Assembly (NCBI GenBank): GCA_009823395.1
Contig: CM020505.1
Location: forward strand, 5,168,129 to 5,232,128
DNA: 64,000 bases
Direction: 5' to 3'
From: Thamnaconus septentrionalis
Lineage: Eukaryota; Chordata; Actinopteri; Tetraodontiformes; Monacanthidae
Shown: one piece after another, positions 50,601 to 61,075 of the stretch
Numbering within the stretch: the first letter of the stretch is position 1
Layout: each line of letters starts with the position of its first letter
Notes under the pieces: generated by a model
Database searches by the model: none
The model's input: only the letters and a program-made list of their open reading frames with translations
Told to the model about the DNA's origin: nothing
Program-made: the position numbers and the translations under genes

Positions 50601-51110
50601 ATTGATGTAAATCACCATATCGCTCCCGAGACTAATTTTTCAACGCTGTTGGAAATGCGATGCATATTGTTTGCATGTAAATTTGAAGGGGGAGAGAGGC
50701 AAAATTATGCTGCTTGTTTGTGATCTGAAGGTGGGCTATCAAATGCGCGGGCCAGGCCATCCATCTGATAAAGACTCATCTAAAAGGAGACGTGTTTGAA
50801 GAGGGGCAGCAATTAGAAATGAAATGCAGAGAGGTTCAAGATTTACATTTTCCCGTGTGAAGTGACAGATGGATTTATGTCACCAACGGCTCAGATCAGA
50901 GGAGGAACAGAGACCAAAGGCACGCACATTATTCATCTGACGCCGCCGCATGCATAATGTTTACTCCGAATTCCATATATTGTCGCTGAAGTCTGTATCA
51001 GTGCCTCATGAATAGGCAACTCTTTGCTGTGGCTCATGTCTTATGAATTGAAAGTTTCCTTATGCAGGAGGGTTTAATTCTCAATATGTATTAAAGTAAT
51101 CAATCTAATT
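50600..51110. promoter_or_regulatory. Candidate conserved non-coding element
   Basis: Half a kilobase of complex sequence without simple repeats. It contains CATGAATA and CATGTAAATTTGAA words, CGCATGCATAATG, and AAGTAATCAATCTAATTACA, where TGATT- and TAATTA-type sites are packed within 20 bp. This resembles ultraconserved-type developmental enhancers; no comparison was possible. Confidence 0.45.
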
Positions 51111-51949
51111 ACAAGCCCACAAGCCGAGGGGAGTAAAAAAAACAAAAAAGAAACATCAATGAGATTTTGAAAACATATTTACACAGGCTGAGGCAGAGAG
51201 CGTATCGGCAAATATTGGATTTTTGCTGTGAAGGCAGCAAATGGGTTGGAGGGAACATTAGACTCGGGGAAAACGATGACAAAGTGAGACCACTGCAGAA
51301 AAAAAATGTGATAAATAAAAAAAGCAATAAGTCACATGTCAATAGAGTGGATAAAGAAAATATCTCGAGTGGAAAAAAATAAAATAAACGAAAAACAAGA
51401 CGACGCACCTCAGCGGTGACTGCTTGGAATCTTCAAGCTACGTGCAACCGTATTTCAGAGCTGCCTCTTATAAGGCGCCTTGAGATGGCGACTATTGCTA
51501 TCGTGTTGTGACAGTGTCTTGATGGCATTATGTCATGCTGAAGGATGGCACTAATCTCATTAGGAATCCGGCGTGCTCCCATGCAGGAAACCAACCGGCA
51601 CAGACAACAAGCTGCTGTTTGGGGCTGCAAGAGTAAAAAAAAAAAAAAAAAGTGCTGAAAGTGAGGGCAGTTGTTTCAAGAATCCTTGTGTGGATCGTTG
51701 CTTTACTGATGATTTTCCAATCTCGACTCTTCATCACAATTTTTATCTATTGATCATTTTAAAGTGAAACTTAAGTGGGTGAGACATCACTTATATTATA
51801 TTAATACTGATGAATGAGTGCAGATACCATGTAGATGGTTCTCGTTTAAATATCATGCGGATATTCTCGAGAAACAATTCCTTCTTTGAATTCCGCCTTA
51901 ACGTCTCGTTACTGTGACCTGTTTTTTTCAGGGAACTCCCTGCTTATCA

Positions 51950-52440
51950 GGCCAATTCTCATGTTCATCGATTTCATTATATTGCCATGAGGTCGTTAGG
52001 ATGGTTGCATGGGAAAGACCAATTGCCAACAGTAACTCATGACAATTTAATCTCAGCTAGGTTTAAAGAAAATTCTGAACCTGAATTCATCATCAGATAT
52101 CAGGCTAACTCAGTTACTTTCGGCTGTCACATTGAAAGGATAAGGTATGATTTTCCTCAGCTTGTGGCTGGAATTGGGGGCCGTTCCGTTAAACATTGCA
52201 ATGCATAGCAGGCAGCCACGGGGCCCTGACGCACAGCTAATGTCCCTGCTTGCACCAATAAGAAGCCTCCAGCTGGTGAAACAAAGCTGATTTGTTCGCT
52301 TGACTGTGACAGGCGGGAGGTTCACCCCATCACCTTTCAAGTTGTGCCTTCCTTTTTCAAACGCTTGCTCCGGGCCCGTTCCCAGATGGATACGTTGGAT
52401 AAATCCAAAGGATTTGGGAAACGTTCCATCTGATGTGCCA
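51950..52440. promoter_or_regulatory. Candidate conserved non-coding element
   Basis: Complex, balanced-composition sequence with TTCATCGATTTCATTA, CATTGCAATGCATAGC and CAGCTAATG words. A 73-codon open frame with an ATG at 51987 runs through it, but it has no recognised domain and no donor near its end. I favour regulatory DNA over an exon. Confidence 0.4.
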
Positions 52441-52859
52441 GCTTAAGTGGAAACCGTATCAGAAGGAAAAAAAAAACACAGACCGCTGACTGAAAGCCGC
52501 TTTTCAAGGATAAAATGTTTTGGTCGCAAGATAGTAGTAATGATAAGAGTGCCGGAAATTCTAGGTATTAATCAGATGAACGCGCCGCCTGCATACATGT
52601 GCGTGCGCATGCACCTACACACACACACAGACACACGGGGTATTTGTGTGAATTCCCTCAGAGCTGAACACATCAGCACAGAATCTGGCTTTGACTACAC
52701 AGCATTGTGGTGATGTGACATTTTTAGCATGAATGCTTGAGTTGGGAGCAGAAGCTCATATCCCACTGCTATGTAAATTTACATCACTGTATTTTAGATG
52801 TGGGGAAAATCATCTAATTATACAGGTTGAAATAAACAGTTTGAGGCTGTGTCCATCTT

Positions 52860-52880
52860 AAAAAAAAAAAAAAAAAAAAC
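52860..52880. repeat. Poly-A tract
   Basis: About 20 consecutive A just upstream of the long open frame at 52,963. Confidence 0.95.
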
Positions 52881-53765
52881 AGTTTGTGGAACAATGTCCA
52901 AAGCTTTCCTTTGTCACTTATTTTTACATCCATTTTAAAAGCCAGAAGAGGATTGGAGAAGATTGGCTTTCGCCTGCTTTAACAATGCAGTAACTGGCTG
53001 TGCACATGCAGGAGATAAGCAATTACAGTCACAGTGGAGTGCTGAGCCAATACAGCCAGGTAAAAGAGCCCCTCTGCCCACTATTTACTCTGTAATTATG
53101 TGTAATTGTGATCCCCTCCCATCTTTGTCTGTGGCTTTTGAGCTGCTCTCAGCACTGCGCTCCCCTCAAACGAGTCCTGTGGGGCTCACCTTGGCTTTCC
53201 CTGCTCAGCATTTTCCTGCCACACCCACTGATGGGCTGTTTCAACTCATTACTGCGGTGCCATGTATGGTTGAGCCTTCACGCCTACATACCCACCACTC
53301 CTGCCTATGCTGCCACTCCCAGCTCAGTCAGTTGGTTTTAATTAAATTTCAATTTTTTTGCATTAAAGAGACTGTCAGGACTAAGCATGATAAATGTACA
53401 GAAATACCAAACCCATCAGTGACAACTTGGCAAAAGAGCAAGGACACGGATCCCGTGCACAAGGCAAAGCCAACGAATCGTGCAAGTGGAATGCACGACT
53501 TACAAATGCTGTTGACCTTAACAAGTAGGGGGAAAAGAGCAATGCTGTGCTTTGCGTTGTACTACAGTACAGACATTGCAGGTGGCACAGATGCATTTAC
53601 ATTGACTTTAGTGAAAAAAATAAAGGGCATCATGGGTATGCACATTGGATTATTAGACTTTGGTGCACCTACATTATAATTTAATCAAACCCCTGATATT
53701 CTAACAAGAAACAGGACATTGAGGAGCTGCAGTAAATATATGCGGCTCCTTATATATCTACATGG

Positions 53766-53766
<1 letters not shown>

Positions 53767-53806
<40 letters not shown>
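53767..53806. repeat. (AT)n microsatellite
   Basis: About 20 AT units. Translates as alternating Ile-Tyr on the minus strand, which creates a spurious open frame. Confidence 0.95.
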
Positions 53807-53809
<3 letters not shown>

Positions 53810-56800
53810 GTACAAAACCTGAAAGTTGTTGAGTATGGGTAAAGCAGACTGGAATAGTGAATGAACAGCTGAACCCATCAAAGAATAATAAGAACATTCT
53901 GATATGTTCCTGCTGCTACTGCCTTCTTTGATAAGTCGATGTGAGCTTCAGTGCATAGACTTCATTATTGCGTCCCTTGTACGTTGGATACGTTTGTATT
54001 CATTGATTTGCCTTTGCTGCAAACCATGGAAAATTTAGGAGCTCCCTGGAACCTTGATTGAATCCATGTTTCGAGATAAGAAGCTAACCCCAGCTAGTGT
54101 TAATCTTCTTACAATGTTTTATTAGCCTCATCAAATAGTCTTCAATTTTTGCGACAATTAGGTTCACAAACTTCATGCCTACCATATAGCAATAGACCAT
54201 TGTGTGATGATGGGTAATCCGATGCTTGTTACTAAGCGCTATGATTTCAGTACTAGAGGTTCTTACTGTAGCCTGTGCCTTAGTGCTGCCACAGGGATGG
54301 GTAATTTTGACGAGTGCTCGAGTGAAAACCAACTGATCATCATTATACACACGAAAGATTATTCCAGTTTAGCTACAAGAAAACCTTGTGCAGATTTACT
54401 CTTTTCACAGAATTTCTTATAAGGAGTTCTTGCTTTGTGGTTGCTGCTAAACGGCTAGCCTTAACTGTGTTATCCATGGAGAAACAGGTTAACCCTGGAG
54501 AGCCTTGTGCTCAAACACCCAGGAAAATGTGGTGTTGAACTGCCCTCCACTGAACAATAGGTCTGTCATGGTATACTGTGCTCAGCGTTGCTTGAATCGA
54601 GTTTGTAAAATCCTTTTAACATTTAATCATCTGTTTTCGCAGGAGACTGTGAGCCAGGCACAGGCACAACATGAAGCCTAACACATGTTCAGCACAAGAG
54701 TGTGCAGTAGAAAGAACTTAAAAGAGAGCCCTGAAATGCCCAGAGCAGTCTGTTCTGAGAAAGCAAACTGTTCTCTCAGATTGACAGGACTTTAAATACC
54801 ATTGGCCCAACGCATCCCAAACAAACCTCTTTGTCCCACTATACCAAGACCATCTGATATTCCTACTCTCCTCCTTAATAAATACTGCATTTCTCTCTCA
54901 GCTCTGTGCAGGGAACATCTGTGGGACCACACAGCTGCTACACATCTCCACCTTACAAGATTGTCTGTCAACTGAGACTTGCCAAAAGTTTCCGCATAAA
55001 CACTTAAACAGATTATGTAATTGTTGCTCCATTCTCATTCTGGTCCCTTCGGTTGTATCTCCGATGGAAAGGATTGGAATTTCAAATCTTCCTTTTTGAT
55101 GACATTTGTGCCGAGGGCCCTGACATAATGTTTTCTCAGTTGAATAAATATGTAAATACAGACCAACGTGTCATGTCTCATTAAACAGACGAATGACTTC
55201 ATTAAAACTACTTTCCTTGCCAAGTTTAGGCTCCTTCTGATTAATTTATTTAAGAACGTTGATGATACTTTTGTTGCGTTTTCGCCTCCTGTGAATGATA
55301 GGATTCTCGCCCGAAAATCTCCACTAAGCTCTTATATTACGTGTGCTAACTAATGTCTGCGGGAACCCATTTAGCCTCCGCTCTGAAATGTCTGCAGCAG
55401 GAAGAGATGTAGCCAACAAAAAAAAAAAACAACAACAAAGTTTGAGAACTCAGAAAGCAAGTTTGCAGCAGTGCTGGAGCGTGGCAGTGTGAACATTCAG
55501 TTTGTTCCACCATAATGTCATCCTGCAAGCCCCCAGGTGGGTGCCTTGGGTTTTTCTCCACAGTTCAGTGTGTCTTTCATGCCATCTGTGCTGGCTGCAG
55601 GACATAGCGTTTAAGCAGGACACGGAGCAGGCCAAGGCTCTGCAAAGAAGAAGAAAAAAGAAAAGCCTTGCTTCTTAGAAGCTACTAGCTTTCAAAACGG
55701 GCTAGTGAACCTCAGGTTAAATGGCTGCCACAGCCAACGCACATGGGTGTTAATGTTGTCAGCAAGGACTGTGTTATCTGCCACCCAACACTGGATGCGT
55801 GTTTTCACTGTAGCTCACATCACTGCAACGTCATTTGGCACTGGGGACGTGGGATTTCGGCATAACGGGACCCCTGCTTTTGACATCACCCCCCTTCACA
55901 CTAGTTGATACAATTAGCCGGCAATACACAGGAAGTATCAGAGGCGCATCAGAGGCGTTAGAAACTACAAACCTCACTTCCTCTCCGCCTGCCAATCACT
56001 GCCTCCCTCATAAATAGGGAGAAAGTAGGCAGAACTTCCTCTATGCATCCGAACTCATGCAGCTACAGTAGAAGCTGGTGATTTGTGCTGTGTGTGTGTT
56101 TTGATAGTTTAATACAAATTCAGTTTTACTCTTTTTATTATGACTACATTTAAAGATTGAATTAATAAAGTAATGATTGATGTTGATTGTGAATTTCATT
56201 TGAAGTTTGATTGACATAAGGCCCGCAAACTGCTGAGACTCTGAACAGAGCCGTCATATTATTTTATTTAAACAGAAATACCGAATATCTTACACGGCAA
56301 CACAACTTAATTCTACTGGCGCGCGTTAAACTCACTCCAAGAGGCATTGCAGAAAATTCTTATATCCCGTCTATAACCGCTCCAGAAAAACACATCATGT
56401 CTGATTTAAATGATAAACGTCTTTTCTGATATTAGCAAGTCGGCAGATTGTCTGTAAACCAACAGCCAAAGGTTTAGCATCAATTTTTGAAAAAATGCTT
56501 AAAAGGCAGGATGAAGCAGCTCGATTCCCGTTCTGTATCTCCAGCTCATCTGAAGTTACTAACCTGGAAGATTAGATTCTTTTTGGAGAGGTTTGCATTT
56601 CCCTTAACGACCGCTGACTCAGATGTACCTCATGCACTCCCGAGACAAATATGCCTTGCCTATATTATATTTAACACCACCGCAAATAACCTTTTTTTTA
56701 TGTTTTCCACAGATTGCAGGTTTCTGCTGATGTGCAAAAGTGGAATTGATGGCAATGAAACTATTTGATAAGAGGGCGTTGACTGAATGTGTGTATTTTT

Positions 56801-57080
56801 TTTTGTGGGGGGGGGGTTAATGAAATTCATTTTTTATGGACGAAAGTCACAGCACAACTTTGTCATGTGGAACAAATTGTCCAATTCCCTCTACTGTTGG
56901 TAAATTAAGATTAATTGCAGCGCACGCTAAACATGTGGAATATTAAGAGTGAAAATGATCTTGCCAGCGTATCCTTGACGGCTTCCACTCGACATCCCCT
57001 CCTCCTCTGCTGCTGACCCACATTCCATTATTTTGAGAGAAAAAAAAAAGTGCTGATTTTCAAGCGTTCAGGTAATTACG
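53810..57080. other. Intergenic block 53.8-57.1 kb
   Basis: Mostly A/T-rich, unique-looking sequence with short A runs (near 55,420) and a G run near 56,810. No gene, RNA gene or mobile element was recognised. Confidence 0.5.
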
Positions 57081-58965
57081 CGTGATGCCTCAACCTTGTT
57101 CGGCGAGGGCCACGGATGCTTCAGACTTGGCTGCTGAGTCAGATGGGGTGGCGCTGCGGGGGCTAACGGAGATCTGGGGGCACATCTCAGTGCTGCCGCC
57201 TTTAGTGTATGTGCCAGCTGCCTGCCAGAGGCCCGGCCTCATTAGCTGAATTACAGAGATCAAACAGAGAGGCCGAGGAGCAGAAGAAAGAGAATCCGCT
57301 GTCCCTCTCCAAGAGGATGGGATGAAAGGCGCGCGGATAGTGAAGTGGGGGCAGCAGAAGACATTGTGTAACTGCCTCTGAGTTCGAAGGGGGGGTGGCT
57401 TCTTTGATTCCTGGTCTGTCATAAATGAAAAATGTGCCGCGCAGGTTTGTGTTGACACTGCAGCCCGCGTGGTCGAGGGGTCTCGGCGCGAGCCTCGTGT
57501 TTGTGTGCCGTAAACGGACGTTTCATGTCTAACTAAACTTCTTTTAACGACCCGCTCAGGCCAACATTAAAAGTCTGTTTGATGATCACGCGTTATTAAG
57601 CGCACGCTGTTACTTCTGCGTGAGATTTGAATCAGTCAATAAAACCTGCTGGGCGCCTCAAGTGAAGCAAAAACAAACTGCGCTTGGCTTTGAGAAAAAA
57701 AGGAAAAAAAAAAAAAAAAGCAACGCATTCAGCGCCGGCCTTCGCTTTTGATTTGCTGGTGTTTGGAAACACACAGATGAGGACGCGCGCTAATAAAGCT
57801 GCCGTCAGCTGTGCTGACAAAAGCAGCAGTATCATCTTCTCCGACCGAGAGGAAAGCAAGCCAGCGGAGAATCCCTGCCGCAGCACTCGCTTCTGCTCGC
57901 ACAACAGAAAAGGTCAAGCAGGCGTTGAGACGACGTCTCCAAAACTCTCATCGTTTTTGACTCATCACACCGCCAGTCCTCCACGTCGGCCGCCGTGCGC
58001 TGCCCGACATTGTTTTTTTTTTATTGTTCTTCGGCCTTCGTTTTCCAACTGAATCGAGTGTTTTGTGCGACGGGTTGTAGACGAGCGCGGCTGGCGGGGC
58101 TTTCAAGTTCAACAGGGCCGCGAGGTGCAAGCAAACCAGTGCAGGTGTGCGGCGCCATTATGAATTCACAGCAGCACTTTGGTGTGGGTTTAATTTTGTC
58201 AGTGTTTCATTTCGTTTTCTGACAAACCATGTGACCGTAATGAAGGAAAAAAAAAAAAAGCACGGTGGCTTCAAGTGGCTGAACCAGAGTGCCTCATATA
58301 CACCTCGGGGGGTGGTGGTGTGTAATCTGCAGGCTAATTGGCTTCGATTTTTTTTTCTCTCTTCTTTTTTCGTACACTATTCAATTTTTCTCCTCAATTT
58401 GAGCTCAACAACAAAAGCCCTGTTTAAAATGGAGGCTGCGGCGCGTTACCGGTATCCCAGTGACGACGTGAGATCCAATCGAGCGGCGCAGAAAGCGAGA
58501 GAGAAAAAAAACAAAAAAAAAAACCCAGTGGATTCAGAGCAGGATTACATTAAAATGAGACAAGACGGTGGTCCGCACCTCGGGGGAGCGGCCTGGAAGC
58601 CCACTGGACTGCATCATCACTTGGTGGGGTTGACAGCTTTAGGGTTAAAGCATCTTAACTGTGCGGACACTTTTCCTAATTAAGTCCTCACTGGCTTTGA
58701 GAAAGCTAATTGATGAGATAATTGTGCGGCGGTGGGGTTCTGCGGCAAATTACTCTTTTGAAGAGTTTTTAGACATGGGGGGTGAGATTACTTTGCAACA
58801 GCAGTCATAGATGCTCTGCTACAGCCGGGCGTAAAATCAATGGGCTCTCCTCTTCGCGCCCTCACCACGCCCCCCCCCGAGCGAAATTTAAGGCTATCAA
58901 TATTTTTAGAAGGGGAAAAGGGAAACTTCAGCAGAGACACAGGAGCGAGTGAGCACCAGGAAGGG
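57080..58965 (+). promoter_or_regulatory. CpG-rich promoter-like region upstream of the 58.97-kb exon
   Basis: CpG density rises from about 57.1 kb (CGCGCGG, GGCGCGAGC, GCGGCGCG words) and stays high up to the candidate first exon. No TATA box is obvious, as is usual for CpG-island promoters. Several long open frames on both strands (up to 178 codons from 58,147) are compositional and are not called. An in-frame upstream ATG at 58840 could extend the downstream protein by 42 residues. Confidence 0.5.
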
Positions 58966-59057
58966 ATGAAGAACTTCAGGACCAGCGTTGCTAAGTCGTC
59001 CCGGTGGTCCAGCACGGTCGACTCAGCCGATGTGGACGACAAACTCTTGGATCCATT
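58966..59057 (+). CDS. Candidate first coding exon of an unidentified gene
   Basis: From the ATG at 58966 (G at -3) the frame encodes 30 residues beginning MKNFRTSVAKSSRWSST and continuing into an acidic stretch with VDDKLLDP. It ends TT|GTGAGT, a consensus donor at 59,058, in phase 2. Position at the end of a CpG-rich block, a short basic/Ser-rich then acidic N terminus, and a perfect donor make a genuine first exon likely. The N terminus lacks a signal peptide, so it would be cytoplasmic. I do not recognise the protein. It is divergent to loxl1, with about 48 kb between the start codons. An upstream in-frame ATG at 58840 is an alternative start. Confidence 0.55.
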
Positions 59058-59209
59058 GTGAGTTCAAATTACGGGCTCTCATGCTCTCGCCGTCACAGGC
59101 GCTCAACATCACACTGGGCGTAAATGTGGGTAATTGTTGCTCTTGCCCCGACTAGAAAGCAGTGGCTTGTGAACACTGTGCCCCAACTTCACCCTCACAG
59201 CTGGAATGG

Positions 59210-59480
59210 TCTCTTGTCTGATGGGTAAATCATCTCAAGGTCATTCAGGTCATGATTTGGTCACTGGGTGTTGTTGTTTCCTGCTTTACTCTATACTCCC
59301 TGTCAGTGTTCTGTGAAACTTCACTTTTTGCTCTGTTTCTTCCCTTCCTCTTGAATGCCCCTGATTATTTTCACGTAGCCCTCACCAGTGTCCTTCTCTA
59401 TGTCTCCCACCACCATCACCTGCCTCCCATTTGCTAATTGTTGGGTTTGTCTGTGGACCACATATGATCTTACCAATATC
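59210..59480 (+). mobile_element. Possible retroelement-derived C/T-rich repeat
   Basis: A C/T-rich stretch with CACCATCACCTGCCTCCC and TTTCCTGCTTTACTC words resembles 5-prime regions of teleost retroelements and shares style with 19,131-19,440. Family and limits are not resolved. Confidence 0.25.
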
Positions 59481-60789
59481 TCCTTTGTAGTTTCTTAGCT
59501 TTTAATCTCATTTCATTTCTTAATTGCTTTTGGAGTTTTGTTTCTGGTCTTGTTTCAAAAAAACAAAAACAAAACAAGGTAGATAGGGTCAATAAGGTTC
59601 GAGTGTACTTGTCTGCATTTCACACTTACTTTTAAAAATTGCATTAAAGATACAAATACACACATTGAAGAGGAAATTTTTTTAATCATCTTGATATGAG
59701 GAAACCAAACCCATTCAGGCTGGAGCAAAGGCAGTATTTCTAAAATTCTACAATACAGTTGATCATCTAAAGTAGGCTCAGTCTCTGAAATTATTCACTA
59801 ATTGCTGCAAATTAAGTTTATGTGGTCTATGCTCTTTAAATGACGGATTCTTGCACCACAACAAGATCCATCAGAAAGACAAAGTTACTCCTCCAGACAG
59901 CAGACTTTCCATTTTTCAGCAACAGTAAAATATACTTTTGCAATAGCCCCATTGGTGAATTGTATGAACCTTCTGACAAGGATCAACATTCTGCCTTTCA
60001 CAACATTTTAATTTGTTTGCGTGTCTAACCTTGGACGTGCGACACTGTTTTAGATCAATAGCAATGCAGGTTCTTTGGAATACTGTGTCACCAAAGGGGC
60101 CCATGAAAATCCTCTTTAAATGTTTTCACATGCATAGACAGAAACTCTCCTCCTCAGGGTCATGCAGGTTGTTCCTTTAAGCATTAAGCTATTGTTTTTT
60201 TGTTTTTTTTTTACTCTCGCAGACCTGCAACAGAGGATTTGCATCTGAGTCTTCATAAAATAAAGGGACAGTTTGGATAGTAAAAAAAAAAAAAAAAGAC
60301 TGGTAATAATTTCTCCATCATAAAGATTCCTTTAATTCTGAATTCTGGTAGGCAACACTTTTTGTTTAATATCAACATTACAAAATACAGTTGAATAATG
60401 TTTCATTTTAAGTCTAAGATTTTTTTTTAATCAACAGTTTTTTTTAACATGCCGTCATCAATGATTTAAAAAAAATCAGCGTGTCATCACAATAATCACA
60501 CGTGGCAGTTTAGCAAGAGATAAAATTCTGAGATAACGTGTAGCTCAGAACAGGTCAAAAAATAACTTTCAGGCTCATTTACATGAATATACGTTTTAAT
60601 TTGAATACTTTGTCAGCCTTTGAAATTTTTCCTTCAATGTGCACAACAACTGATACACCAAATCAACATTTCTCAAAGGAATGTTTTAATGCGAAATACA
60701 ATGCAAATACATCTCTGCCTTAGATGATCTTTGACATTGACTGCATTCTCCGAGTTCATCCATATTTCCTTCCACTATCCTTCACTCAG

Positions 60790-61075
60790 AGTTACAAAGG
60801 CACCGTAGCCAGTCCCAGCGTCAGTGTTTGACTGAAGGTGGCCTTAAACCCTTGACAAGTTACTGGTCTGTCACTGGCTCCAGACAAAGACACAACCGTC
60901 AATAGCCAGTTTGACAATATGCATGTCTTTGGACTGTGGGTGGAAGCCGGGGAGGCCAAAGAGAAGAGGACAAACACAGAGAGGACCTATTGTTCAAGTC
61001 AGAATCAAACCTACAACCCTCTCGTTGTGAGGTGACGGTGCTGGCAAAGCATCACTGCGCCACTCTTGTCCTAGT
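60790..61075 (-). mobile_element. Old L2/Maui-type LINE 3-prime tail (second copy)
   Basis: A more diverged relative of 42,881-43,155. It keeps, in the same order, the words TTTGGACTGTGGGTGGAAGC, AGAGAGGACC, TCGTTGTGAGGTGACGGTGC and CACTGCGCCAC. Sense is again the minus strand. High divergence indicates an older insertion. Confidence 0.65.

Noticed and set aside
53685..53897. Ile-Tyr repeat frame on the minus strand
   Set aside because: Artefact of the AT microsatellite.
58147..58683. 178-codon plus-strand frame
   Set aside because: Runs through poly-A/T tracts giving Lys- and Phe-rich runs, has no domain, and sits in a CpG-rich region where chance frames are common.
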